Assembly: GCA_015068165.1 (NCBI GenBank)
Contig: SVKZ01000001.1
Span: 39,437 to 103,436 of the forward strand
Direction of reading: 5' to 3'
Length of the DNA: 64,000 nucleotides
Source of the DNA: Oscillospiraceae bacterium
GTDB lineage: Bacteria; Bacillota; Clostridia; Oscillospirales; Oscillospiraceae
Every line of letters starts with the position of its first letter. Position 1 is the first letter of the stretch. Below are positions 1 to 9,600 of the stretch, one piece after another. Under the pieces are notes generated by a model. It saw only the letters and a program-made list of their open reading frames with translations, did not search any database and was not told the DNA's origin. Both the position numbers and the translations under genes were made by a program.

Positions 1-162
1 ATCGGAGACCGTTTATATACGGATATCCGCTGTGGATTGAATGCGGGTATATTATCCGTACTTGTATTAAGCGGTGAGACAACCAAGGAAATGCTGCTGG
101 CCTCCGATATTAAGCCGGATGTTGTTCTAACGGATGCTTCCGAATTGTTACAGACAATGTAA
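1..162 (+). CDS. HAD-superfamily (class IIA, NagD-like) phosphatase, C-terminal fragment
   Basis: An open frame enters from the left edge and stops at TAA 160-162, leaving 53 residues. The fragment opens with IGDRLYTDI, the fourth HAD motif (GDxxxTD) that binds Mg2+, and continues with the GILSVLVLSGETT segment and a KPDVVLTDASEL end typical of NagD/p-nitrophenylphosphatase-like class IIA HAD hydrolases. The catalytic nucleophile and the cap domain lie outside the window, so the substrate cannot be judged. Family call is fairly sure; precise function is not. Confidence 0.75.
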   Translation: MGDRLYTDIRCGLNAGILSVLVLSGETTKEMLLASDIKPDVVLTDASELLQTM

Positions 163-205
163 CAAATTCTTCTAAAATTCAGCTTGTATTTTTAATAAAA
201 AATGG

Positions 206-234
206 TTGTACAAATCTAAAATCAATGCTATAAT
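206..234 (+). promoter_or_regulatory. Sigma-A promoter for the zinc-ribbon/Ig-like protein
   Basis: TTGTAC (206-211), a 17-nt spacer and TATAAT (229-234) preceded by TGC, an extended -10. The start codon of the next gene is 34 nt downstream, with an AAGGTGGGG ribosome-binding site. Confidence 0.75.
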
Positions 235-267
235 GAGCTTAACGAAAATAGAAGGTGGGGTTAATCT

Positions 268-1458
268 ATGAGTAAAATTATTTGTGATGTTTGTGGCGCT
301 GCTTATCCAGAGACATCTTCCCGTTGCCCTGTGTGTGGCAGTGTACATTACGGCACACCGGAGCCTACTTCCAATGCCACAGTAACAGCCCGCAGGGAGC
401 GGGATACATCCCGTGCTTCTGCCAACCGTAACACCAAACCCAGTGGCAGTAATCGCAGAAAAAAGAGCAAGAAGAATAGTCCCTTTAGCAAGTATATTGC
501 AATGGGTATTGCCCTGATCGTCCTGCTGGTAATTTTGATTAGTATGCTGGTATCCTCTTGCGATAACGGCAGTAAACCTACAGAGCCTCCCGTTACAACT
601 GCACCCCAGGATACCACACTACCTGAGATCCCTTGCGTAGGTATTACGCTTTCTGTGGAAAACGTCAACCTTACTGAATTTGGTCAGAGCTTCCGCTTGA
701 CTGCCATCTGCAATCCTGAGGATACTACCGATTTGCTTACTTTCTCCTCCAGTGATCCGTTGGTAGTTACAGTTGATGAAGTCGGTGAATTGGTTGCTAT
801 TGGTCCTGGAACTGCGCAGATCACCGTTACCTGCGGCGATGCCATTGCGGTATGTACAGTAACCTGCACTATGCAGCAGGAGACAGAGCCTCCTACGCTA
901 CCGCCCGAAACCCTTGTTCTTAATCGAAGCGATTTTACGCTGAGTTATAAGGGTGCAACCTGGCAGCTCTACAGCGGCGATATTGATAAGAGTCTCATTA
1001 CCTTTACTTCTGCTGATGAAACGATTGCGACCATTGTGAACGGTAAGGTTACTGCAGTTGGTAAGGGCGTAACAACGGTTTATGCAGAATATGGCGATCA
1101 GAAGGTTTCTTGCATTGTTCGTTGCAGCTTCCAGGACGACACTACCACCGATGGCAATGGCGGTGTTCAGGAAGATAACGGAACAAGCGGTACCGGTGCA
1201 TACACACTTTGGAATTCCTATGGCCGTGAGCACGACAATGATGCTTCCATTAAGGTCGGTGAGACCGTACAGCTCTTCCTGAAGGATTCTGCCGGCAATA
1301 AGATTACCGTTGAGTGGACTGTAAGCAGTGAAGGAATTATCACCATTGACGGCCGACGGATTACGGGTAGTGCACCCGGTGTTGTTACAGTTACAGGAAC
1401 ACACGAAGGTGTTACCTATTCCTGCGTTATCCGTGTTTTCCCGGCTGCAGAGGCTTAA
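268..1458 (+). CDS. Membrane-anchored zinc-ribbon protein with three bacterial Ig-like (Big_2) domains
   Basis: 396 residues. A zinc ribbon with C6-x2-C9 and C20-x2-C23 is followed by a basic Ser/Arg/Lys-rich linker, one transmembrane helix at about 76-97, a Thr/Pro-rich spacer, and three repeats of about 75 residues (about 124-200, 215-286, 312-394). Each repeat carries the VxLxVGxxxxL / W-S-S-S-x-P-x-V-x-V / GxGTAxITVT pattern of Big_2 (BID_2) domains. Predicted topology is a cytoplasmic ribbon with extracellular Ig-like domains, suggesting a surface protein. It is monocistronic, with its own promoter and a strong terminator at 1469-1500. The ligand is unknown. Confidence 0.75.
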   Translation: MSKIICDVCGAAYPETSSRCPVCGSVHYGTPEPTSNATVTARRERDTSRASANRNTKPSGSNRRKKSKKNSPFSKYIAMGIALIVLLVILISMLVSSCDNGSKPTEPPVTTAPQDTTLPEIPCVGITLSVENVNLTEFGQSFRLTAICNPEDTTDLLTFSSSDPLVVTVDEVGELVAIGPGTAQITVTCGDAIAVCTVTCTMQQETEPPTLPPETLVLNRSDFTLSYKGATWQLYSGDIDKSLITFTSADETIATIVNGKVTAVGKGVTTVYAEYGDQKVSCIVRCSFQDDTTTDGNGGVQEDNGTSGTGAYTLWNSYGREHDNDASIKVGETVQLFLKDSAGNKITVEWTVSSEGIITIDGRRITGSAPGVVTVTGTHEGVTYSCVIRVFPAAEA

Positions 1459-1468
1459 ATCTTACAGT

Positions 1469-1500
1469 AAAAACGGCAGTACAAATGTACTGCCGTTTTT
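1469..1500. terminator. Bidirectional intrinsic terminator
   Basis: Perfect 15-bp inverted repeat AAAAACGGCAGTACA / TGTACTGCCGTTTTT with a 2-nt loop. The A- and T-tracts serve both the + strand gene before it and the - strand DUF378 gene after it. Confidence 0.85.
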
Positions 1501-1501
1501 C

Positions 1502-1705
1502 TCATTCGGACCGCAGGAGAGAATCTCTGCGGAAAAGTGTTGTGATGCACCAAAGACCGGCAAGACCAATGACTGTGTAGATGATTCTTGCGATCAGCGC
1601 ATCTTGTCCACCGAAGAGCCACGCAACAAGATCGAACTGAAACAGACCAACAAGTCCCCAGTTGACCGAGCCGATAATGGAAAGGATCAATGCAAGTGTA
1701 TCCAA
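1502..1705 (-). CDS. DUF378 family small membrane protein
   Basis: 67 residues with two hydrophobic helices (about 1-25 and 38-56). The first contains SIIGSVNWGLVGLF, the signature of DUF378 (YuzA-like) proteins. It starts with TTG at 1705; CGGAGG lies 9 nt upstream, supporting that start. It ends against the shared terminator at 1469-1500. Function is unknown in the family. Confidence 0.8.
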   Translation of the reverse strand: MDTLALILSIIGSVNWGLVGLFQFDLVAWLFGGQDALIARIIYTVIGLAGLWCITTLFRRDSLLRSE

Positions 1706-1769
1706 GGTAATTACCTCCGTTCCTGTATTTGGATATGCTTAGTATGTCAGAAAAATAGGGGAATATGCG

Positions 1770-1798
1770 TTGAAAATTATATGATGTTCTGCTATAAT
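1770..1798 (+). promoter_or_regulatory. Sigma-A promoter for ispE
   Basis: TTGAAA (1770-1775), 17-nt spacer, TATAAT (1793-1798) with an extended TGC before the -10. Confidence 0.8.
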
Positions 1799-1824
1799 GG
1801 AAAAAAACAAGTTGGAGGCAGAAA

Positions 1825-2685
1825 ATGACAACCTTGCAGGAAAGCGCTTTTGCGAAAGTGAATCTAACTTTGGATGTGCTGGATAAACGACCGGACGGCT
1901 ATCACAATATTAAGAGCATTATGCAAACCATTTCCCTTCGGGATGATGTGGAGATTGATATTGGTACAGGAAAACCCTGGTGTATGGTTTGCAATTGGGA
2001 TACAATTCCCGCTGACGAAAAAAATCTTGCCTGGAAAGCCGCGAAGCTGTTTTTTGACACGACCGGAAAAGACCCGGAGGGTTTGGAAATCCGCATTACC
2101 AAACGAATTCCTACCGAGGCGGGGCTTGGCGGCGGCAGCGCTGACGCCGCTGCTGTTTTGCGGGCGCTGAACCGCCACTATGATTATCCCTTTTCCATCC
2201 TCGCATTAGCGGAACTGGGCGCACAGGTTGGCAGTGATGTTCCGTTCTGTGTTCTATGCGGTACAGCAATGGCGGAGGGGAGAGGCGAACAGCTTCGTAA
2301 GTTGCCGGATATGCCCCAGGGTTGTTGCTTTGTAATCTGCAAGCCGGATTTTTCGTCCTCTACACCGGAACTATACCGGAAACTGGATGAAAAGGTGATT
2401 GCCCATCGTCCGGACCATCAGGCAATGGAGAGCGCCCTTCTTGCCGGAGATTTGGGTAAGATTGCAGAAAATCTCTGCAATGTGTTTGATCCTGTGGTTA
2501 CCCAGGATCATCTTGAGGTGAATTATATTAAGTCCATCTTCAACAGCTACGGCGCAGTCGGTTATCAAATGACCGGCTCCGGCTCTGCGGTATTTGCTAT
2601 TGTTGAGTCTTTTGAGTACGCGGCCGTGATCTGCAATATGCTCCGGGAAAACTACCCGCAAATTTATATTGCAAAACCTGTATAA
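1825..2685 (+). CDS. ispE: 4-diphosphocytidyl-2-C-methyl-D-erythritol kinase
   Basis: 286-residue cytoplasmic GHMP kinase that phosphorylates the 2-hydroxyl of CDP-methylerythritol in the MEP isoprenoid pathway. The N-terminal AKVNLTLDVLDKRPDGYH block and the glycine-rich ATP loop PTEAGLGGGSADAAA (96-110) are both intact, and the C-terminal MTGSGSAVFAI motif is present. Length matches the family (about 280-290). The ATG has a TTGGAGGCAG ribosome-binding site. The gene has its own promoter and ends at a terminator that overlaps the start of spoIIR. An ispA-type prenyl synthase sits at 60.6 kb in the same window. Confidence 0.95.
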   Translation: MTTLQESAFAKVNLTLDVLDKRPDGYHNIKSIMQTISLRDDVEIDIGTGKPWCMVCNWDTIPADEKNLAWKAAKLFFDTTGKDPEGLEIRITKRIPTEAGLGGGSADAAAVLRALNRHYDYPFSILALAELGAQVGSDVPFCVLCGTAMAEGRGEQLRKLPDMPQGCCFVICKPDFSSSTPELYRKLDEKVIAHRPDHQAMESALLAGDLGKIAENLCNVFDPVVTQDHLEVNYIKSIFNSYGAVGYQMTGSGSAVFAIVESFEYAAVICNMLRENYPQIYIAKPV

Positions 2686-2709
2686 TTTTTCCAAAATCCG
2701 TCCATACTG
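2680..2709 (+). promoter_or_regulatory. Candidate sigma-F/forespore promoter for spoIIR
   Basis: GTATA (2680-2684, overlapping the ispE stop codon), 15 nt, then GTCCATACTG (2700-2709), which matches 8 of 10 positions of the Bacillus sigma-F consensus (GYWTA-N15-GGHRANAHTR, recalled from the literature). The -10 lies in the left arm of the ispE terminator hairpin, so transcription would start in or near its loop. Inference only. Confidence 0.4.
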
Positions 2710-2738
2710 GAGTCATTTCAGTATGGACGGTGTTTTTT
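2698..2738 (+). terminator. Intrinsic terminator of ispE overlapping the spoIIR start
   Basis: Perfect 12-bp stem CCGTCCATACTG (2698-2709) / CAGTATGGACGG (2719-2730) with a 9-nt loop, followed by TGTTTTTT. The T-tract runs directly into the spoIIR ATG at 2739, and the weak spoIIR Shine-Dalgarno (GGACGG, 2725-2730) is in the right arm. Confidence 0.85.
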
Positions 2739-3350
2739 ATGAAAAAAGCGATCTTATTTCTATGTTTAACCTTATTTTTAAGCGGATTATGCTTTGCTGT
2801 GGAGTGTTCTGCAGAAAAAATGCAACTTCGGGAGGAGATTATCCGTCTGCACATTGTCGCAAATTCGGATAGTGATGCGGATCAGGCACTGAAATTGCGT
2901 GTTCGGGATGGGGTAAATAACTACTTAGGGCAGATTCTTGCAGGTGTAGACAATGCGGATCAGGCACAGAAAATTATCTCGGAAAATATTTCGCATATAC
3001 AGGCAGTTGCAAAAGAACAGCTTGCAAAAGAAGGCTCTGCATACAGCATAAATGTGCGCTTGGGCGAGGAATGCTTTGACATTCGGCATTATGATACCTT
3101 TTCCTTACCTTCCGGGGTCTATACATCGCTGAGAATTGAGATAGGAAAGGCTGAAGGAAAGAATTGGTGGTGTGTGGCGTTCCCGTCGCTGTGCATGCCG
3201 GCTACAAGTGAAAAATTTACGGAAGTAGCGGCAGATGCCGGGTTTTCGGACCAACTTACGGAGAGCATAGCAAAAAGTGATAAAATTGAAATTCGGTTCT
3301 TTTTCTTGGACTTTCTCGGAAATCTTGAGAATTTCCTTTATAACCGATAA
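2739..3350 (+). CDS. spoIIR: Stage II sporulation protein R
   Basis: 203 residues from ATG 2739 (an upstream GTG at 2730 is the alternative, but lies inside the terminator stem). Known role: made in the forespore under sigma-F and secreted toward the mother cell to trigger SpoIIGA cleavage of pro-sigma-E. The N-terminus is a signal peptide (KKAILFLCLTLFLSGLCFA). The family signature LREEIIRLHIVANSDSDADQ with LKLRVRD follows. Length and motifs match SpoIIR; the C-terminal tail is short. Its expression signals are unusual because the start codon abuts the T-tract of the ispE terminator. Confidence 0.9.
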   Translation: MKKAILFLCLTLFLSGLCFAVECSAEKMQLREEIIRLHIVANSDSDADQALKLRVRDGVNNYLGQILAGVDNADQAQKIISENISHIQAVAKEQLAKEGSAYSINVRLGEECFDIRHYDTFSLPSGVYTSLRIEIGKAEGKNWWCVAFPSLCMPATSEKFTEVAADAGFSDQLTESIAKSDKIEIRFFFLDFLGNLENFLYNR

Positions 3351-3417
3351 AATAACCCTACCATAATTGCGGGATTGTGCTATAATAACTGCAAGAATAT
3401 AAAAAAGAGGTGAGAAT

Positions 3418-6400
3418 ATGCTGCAGCTTATTTTAGGCACGGACTGGGTTGCCAACCGGGATGCGATTCATAGTATGCTTGCTGAGGATGTGGCGCAAGG
3501 TAAACCTAACAGAATTTTAATGGTACCTGAGCTGATTAGCCATGACACAGAACGTCGGCTTTGTGCAGTGGCAGGTAATACCGCAAGCCGTTATGCTGAG
3601 GTTCTGTCTTTCTCTCGCCTCACAAGAAGAGTTTCTGAATACACAGGTATTGTACCGGCAGAATGTTTGGACAACGGGGGGCGTGTTGTGGCGATGGCTT
3701 CTGTTGCGAAGCAACTGCGGGGAAGTCTGAAGGCTTATGCTTCCGTCGAGACAAAACCTGAATTTCTCACCGATCTTGTGGATGCGGTGGATGAATTTAA
3801 GCGCTGCTGTATTACTTCCGAAGACCTTCGGCGCGCATCCCGGGAAAGCGAAGGCCTATTTGCGCAAAAGCTGGAAGAACTTGCTTTGCTCTATGAAGGC
3901 TACGATGCACTGACCGATAGAGGAAAATGCGATCCCAGAGATCAGATGACCTGGCTTCTTGAACAACTGGAAAACAGTACATTCGGAGAAAATCACGTGA
4001 TTTACATAGATGGATTTCCTGATTTCACCCGGCAGCATATGGCAATCATCAGCCATCTCATTTGTTCTTCTCCGAAAGTTGTGATAAGTCTTAATTGTGA
4101 TGCGCCCGGCTCTAATAATATGGCATTCCAGAAGGCTGGAGATACAGCAAAGGCCCTGCTTAGTATTGCGAAAAAGCACGGTGTCAAGGCAGATATTTGT
4201 TTTGTAGAGCCTGCCCAAACGCCGGTTGCACCGGTTTGTAAGAAGCTGTATCAGGGTAATGTTGATCAGGTGATTTCGGATCATCTTACCGCGCTCCGAG
4301 TTGACACGCCATACGAAGAAGTTAATATGGCCGCACAGAAGATATGGGAGCTTGTCAGAAGTGGCGTTCGTTTCCGTGATATCAGTGTTGTTTGCGGAAA
4401 TCTGTCCCTATATCGAACGGCAGTCAATACAACATTTCGCCGCTGTGGCATCCCGTACTACCTGACCGGTAAGGAATGTGTACTTGAAAAGTCAGTTATG
4501 AATACGGTAATGGCGGCTTTGGACGCGGCGCTTTGCGGATTCGACCGGGAAGATGTGCTTACCTATCTGCGTAGTGGATTATCTCCCTTGTCCCTCTCTG
4601 ACTGTGATCGGCTGGAAAACTATGTGCTTTTATGGGGTATTACCGGAAATGTATGGTGTGTAAAGTGGGAAAACCATCCCCGTGGTCTTGGCGCAGAATG
4701 GTCTGACAGTAGCCGTTTGGAATTGGAAGATTTGGAGAAGCTGCGGCAAAGGGCGATTGAACCGCTTCTGCGTATGCGTGAGATGTTCAAAAAAGCACCC
4801 AATGTTTCTCAGAAAGTGAAAGCGCTGTACGAATTTTTAGAGGATATTTCCTTTGCAAAGCGACTAAGTCGGCTTGCCGATGAATATGACCGCGATGGGG
4901 ATAACCGTAGCGCTCAGGTGCTCAATCAGCTGTGGTCTATTCTTGTTAACGCCTTGGAACAGATATATGATGTTCTTGGAGAAACAGCTTGGGAAGATAA
5001 TGGATTTACCCGGCTTCTGCGGCTCATCCTCAACCAGTACGATGTTGGAACAATACCACCTGTACTGGATGCGGTTACGGTAGGCCCTGTAAGCGCTATG
5101 CGCTGCCAGCAGGTAAGGCACTTGATCGTCCTTGGTGTAGCTGAAGGCGATATGCCAGGTTATTCGGGCTCTTCAGGGGTGCTGAGCGATTGGGAGCGGA
5201 CAGCACTAAGGGAGATGGGAATTGGCTTGACCGGTGGCGCACTGGAAGGTGTATATGCGGAGTTTTCAGAAATTTACGGTGTCTTTTGTGGCGCAAGAGA
5301 ATCTATAACCCTTTCTTGCTCTTCTGGTATGCCGTCTTTTGTGTTCCGGAGACTTTCCGGATTTGCCGGCGGTGAGAAAATAGGGGAAAGGGATACTCCT
5401 TTTGCAGGACCGGACAGGCTTGGGATTGCAGCTGACCTTGTGAGAACTGGCAAGGCAGATTTCGCACAGGCGCTTAGCCTTACTGATGAATACCGTTATC
5501 TTTCGGATAGTGCTGCATTTGTACACGGCAATGTCAGTCAGGAAAATATTCGTAGTTTATATGGCGATAGGCTAATGCTATCGGCATCTCAGGTAGACAA
5601 ATTTGCAGAGTGCCGGATGCGCTATTTTCTGCAATACGGCTTGCGTACAAAGGAACGGAAACCGGCTACTGTTGATCCTGCAGAGTACGGTACTTATGTC
5701 CACGCAGTTTTGGAGGAAACTGCCTGCGAGGTTATGAAAAATGGCGGATTCCATAATTGTTCCGTCAGCGATGTTCTCAAAATTGCCCGGCGCCATTCCG
5801 ACGAATATATTAAAACGCACTTCGCAGACATTAACTCCCAGCGGATTTCCTACCTCCTTAACCGAAATGTCCAGGAACTGGATATGGTTGTGGAAGAACT
5901 GTGGAATGAACTGCATAGCTGTGCTTTTTATCCCGCCTATTTTGAACTGAACTTTGGAGACGGAGGAATGATGCCACCCATTACGATCGACGGGGCGGCA
6001 ATGGAAGCCTGTCTGCAAGGCTTTGTGGACCGTGTGGATATTTGGGATGCGCAGGGAAGAAACTACATTCGTGTGGTGGATTATAAGACGGGCAAGAAGG
6101 ATTTTGACTACTGTGATGTGTTTAACGGCATTGGACTGCAAATGCTACTGTATCTTTTTGCCCTGACACGGAACGGTAAAGACTTTTTAGGTAAAAAACC
6201 TTATCCTGCCGGTGTGCAGTATTTTCCGGCAAGAGCTCCGGTGGTTGCAGCTGACGGCGCACTTTTACAGGAAGAAGCAGTTGCCCTCAGAATTAAAGAA
6301 TGGAAGCGCAAAGGCCTGCTTCTACACGATATGGATGTTTTGCAGGCAATGCAGCCCGACGGTGCCCCTCAGCGGCTTGATTTCCGCATTAAAAAGGATG

Positions 6401-6672
6401 GTGAGGTAACAGGCGCTGTGGCCAGCCGAGAGCAACTGAGCGACCTTGAAAAGTATATTACCATTCTTCTCCGCCAGTTTGTCGATACCATTGCATCCGG
6501 CGATGTTTCCGCAAATCCTTATACCCGTGGCAGTTATCATAACGCCTGTGCCTTTTGCCCGTATGCCCAGATATGTGGGGAAGAACAGGAGAAAGGTCGC
6601 AGAGATTTTGCGGCAATGAAGGCTGAATTGTTTTGGGAGCAAATCAGGAAGAAGGTGAATGCATATGGCTAA
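3418..6672 (+). CDS. addB: AddB subunit of the AddAB helicase-nuclease
   Basis: 1084 residues. AddAB processes double-strand breaks for recombination, and AddB contributes one nuclease domain and an iron-sulfur cluster. The C-terminal RecB-like nuclease is intact (VVDYKTGKKDF near residue 884, then Q-x3-YLF), and the four Fe-S cysteines are visible: C732, C1044, C1047 and C1053 (CAFCPYAQIC). The N-terminal Walker A found in Bacillus AddB is replaced by LGTDWVANRDAI, so ATP binding at that site is probably lost. An extended -10 (TGTGCTATAAT ending 3386) and RBS GAGGTGAG precede the ATG. It overlaps addA by 8 nt. Confidence 0.93.
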   Translation: MLQLILGTDWVANRDAIHSMLAEDVAQGKPNRILMVPELISHDTERRLCAVAGNTASRYAEVLSFSRLTRRVSEYTGIVPAECLDNGGRVVAMASVAKQLRGSLKAYASVETKPEFLTDLVDAVDEFKRCCITSEDLRRASRESEGLFAQKLEELALLYEGYDALTDRGKCDPRDQMTWLLEQLENSTFGENHVIYIDGFPDFTRQHMAIISHLICSSPKVVISLNCDAPGSNNMAFQKAGDTAKALLSIAKKHGVKADICFVEPAQTPVAPVCKKLYQGNVDQVISDHLTALRVDTPYEEVNMAAQKIWELVRSGVRFRDISVVCGNLSLYRTAVNTTFRRCGIPYYLTGKECVLEKSVMNTVMAALDAALCGFDREDVLTYLRSGLSPLSLSDCDRLENYVLLWGITGNVWCVKWENHPRGLGAEWSDSSRLELEDLEKLRQRAIEPLLRMREMFKKAPNVSQKVKALYEFLEDISFAKRLSRLADEYDRDGDNRSAQVLNQLWSILVNALEQIYDVLGETAWEDNGFTRLLRLILNQYDVGTIPPVLDAVTVGPVSAMRCQQVRHLIVLGVAEGDMPGYSGSSGVLSDWERTALREMGIGLTGGALEGVYAEFSEIYGVFCGARESITLSCSSGMPSFVFRRLSGFAGGEKIGERDTPFAGPDRLGIAADLVRTGKADFAQALSLTDEYRYLSDSAAFVHGNVSQENIRSLYGDRLMLSASQVDKFAECRMRYFLQYGLRTKERKPATVDPAEYGTYVHAVLEETACEVMKNGGFHNCSVSDVLKIARRHSDEYIKTHFADINSQRISYLLNRNVQELDMVVEELWNELHSCAFYPAYFELNFGDGGMMPPITIDGAAMEACLQGFVDRVDIWDAQGRNYIRVVDYKTGKKDFDYCDVFNGIGLQMLLYLFALTRNGKDFLGKKPYPAGVQYFPARAPVVAADGALLQEEAVALRIKEWKRKGLLLHDMDVLQAMQPDGAPQRLDFRIKKDGEVTGAVASREQLSDLEKYITILLRQFVDTIASGDVSANPYTRGSYHNACAFCPYAQICGEEQEKGRRDFAAMKAELFWEQIRKKVNAYG

Positions 6673-9600
6673 TTTGACTAACCAGCAACAACAGGCAGTG
6701 TATGATAACGGCGGAAAGCTTCTTGTTTCCGCTGCAGCCGGCTCCGGCAAGACAATGGTGCTTGTGGAGCGCCTTATGCGTTATATTCTTGATCCTGTGA
6801 ACCCTGCCAATATTGATGATTTTTTGATTATTACCTATACGAAAGCTGCTGCGGCAGAGCTACGGGAGAAAATCGGAAAGAGACTTAACCAGCTTCTTGC
6901 CGATGATGGCGGAAACCGTCATTTGCAAAGTCAGCTTCAGCGGCTTTATCTTGCAAAAATATCCACTGTGCATGGGTTTTGTACGGATATTCTTCGTGAG
7001 AATGCCTACAGGCTTAACATTCCTGCTGACTTTCGGGTAGCGGAAGAGGATGAATGTGCACTGATTCAGGAGAGCGTATTGGCGCAGCTTTTGGAGGATG
7101 CCTACGACGGAATCGAAACAGATCCGGACTTCAGAACGGTAGTGGACACACAGGGTTATGGCCGTGATGATCGGCAACTGCCTCTGATCATTCTGAGTAT
7201 TTATCAAAGCGCACGCTGCCACCTTGATCCCGACGGTTGGTTAGAAAAATGCATCCGGGAAAGCGACATAAGGGATATTACCGATGCCGGGGAAACAGTT
7301 TGGGGTAAATACCTTATTGACGATCTCCACGCCTGTCTTGATCTTTACGTTCCGGCAATGCGGCGTTGCGCGGAGGAAGCGCGGGCGTCAGACGGGATGG
7401 TGAAAGCCTCGGTGTTGCTGGATACTACCTGTGAGCAGATGATTGCATTGCGCGGCTGTTATACATGGGAAGAGATTCACAATCATTTAGTTTTGCAGTT
7501 TGGTACCATGACCTTTGGAAAAAACGCAGACCCGGATTTGAAGGAACGGATCAAAGCGGTTCGTGATGGTTGCAAGGAGATACTTCTTAAGAAGCAGACT
7601 GTTTTTACTTATCCAAACGAACAGGTTATCGGAGAGCTAAAAAGCAGTGCTCCGGTGGTTAGCGGCTTAGTTGCGCTTGTAAGAAAATTTACTGTTGCAT
7701 ATGGCCGGCTTAAACAGATGAAGCGAATTATGGATTTTGCGGATCTGGAGCACAAAACCCTGGATCTTTTGTGGGGGAAGAAACGCACAGGGATCACTGC
7801 CGCGGCTGATGAGATCGGCCAGCGCTTCCGGGAAGTTATGGTGGATGAGTACCAGGATAGTAACGCCGTTCAGGATGCAATTTTTAACGCACTGACCCAA
7901 AAACGACAAAACTGTTTTATGGTTGGTGATGTGAAGCAATCTATCTATCAATTCCGCCTGGCAGATCCCGGAATCTTCCTTGAGAAGTACAATACCTATG
8001 TATCTTCTGAGGACGCTTCGCCCGGTCAGGGAAGAAAGGTACTGCTGAGTAAAAATTTCCGTTCATCCAGCGGTGTTATCTGCGGCATCAATGACGTGTT
8101 TTCCCGCTGTATGTCCCCATCTGTTGGAGGATTGGTTTACGGGGATGAAGAAAAGCTTAACGGCGACGAAAATACGCCCGAGTTGCCCGGTTCTGCGGTT
8201 GAATTTTATACCATAGATGTTAAAGAGGATACTTATGGGGAGGAGGCATCCTTTGTTGCGAATAGAGTTCGGGAATTACTCGATAGTGGATGCTTAGTAC
8301 GCGGAGAAGACGGGCTGAGACCTATTGTACCGGAGGATATTGCCATCATTCTTCGTTCTCCCGGGTCTGTTGGTGCTGAATTTGCCGCTGCTCTGGAGGC
8401 GACCGGTGTTCCTTGCTCTTTTGGTAACGAACAGGATGTATTGCAATCGGAGGAAGTGCAATTTCTGCGGTCTTTGCTACAGGTAATTGATAACCCGTTG
8501 CAGGATATTCCGCTTGTAGCGGTTATGATGAGCCGCGTTTTTGGCTTTTCTGCTGACGAAATGGCATCTATTCGCAAGGATGATACCTTTCGTCCATTTT
8601 TCGCGTTACTGCGTCATTCCCGTGATGGGAAAGTTGTTGCGTTCTACGAAACGATTACAAAGCTTCGCAAGCTGGCGAGAATGTGTACGGTTTCTGAGGT
8701 TATAGAACATATTCTTACACTAACGCGAATGGACAGCATATTTTTGGCCTACAAGGGTACTACCGTAACAATAGAGACATTTCTGCAGTTGGTCTCTCAG
8801 GCAGAGCAGGTTGGACGGCGGGATGTACGCAGCTTTCTTGCGTATTTTGAAGGTCTTGCGGAACGTGGTTTACCCACCTCTGCCAATAACAGGACTGAGG
8901 GCATGGTAACTATATTAAGCATCCATAAATCCAAAGGTCTTGAATATCCTGTTGTATTTCTTTGCGGACTTTCTAAGAGCTTCAACCGGGAGGATCTGAA
9001 AGAACAGGTTCTGTGTGATAAGAGTTTGGGACTTGGTGTTACCTATGTAGATTCTGCAATGCGGATACGATATCCCACAATTGCAAAACGGGCAATTATG
9101 CTCAAAAAGAGTGCTGATAGCCTTTCAGAAGAACTTCGTGTACTGTATGTCGCGATGACAAGAGCGAAAGATCGCTTGATTATGACCTATGCATCCCGTT
9201 ATTTGGAGCGTACTCTCCAAAAATGTGCCCGTCGGATTGATTTTGCTGGTAATCTCCTACTGACCAGCGAGGCATCCTCTATGGGTGATTGGGTTTTGCA
9301 AACAGCTATACAAAAGATAGAAGCCGGAGAGCTATTTGCAATAGGGGATAGACCGTTGGTTTTGACAACAACGTTGCCTGCTTGGAAGATATCAGCAATT
9401 CGTGATGTATCACGGGACGGGGCAGGTGTGTTGGAACCGGTGGAAATACCGAAAGGCTTTAATGATGAAGCTTATCAAAAATACAGGGAAGCACTTTCCT
9501 ATGTATACCCCTATGAAAAAGCAACGTCTTTCCCGTCTAAACAAACGGCAACCCAGTTAAAGGGGAGAGAAAAAGATCTTGAAGTAGAGGAAGATACCGT

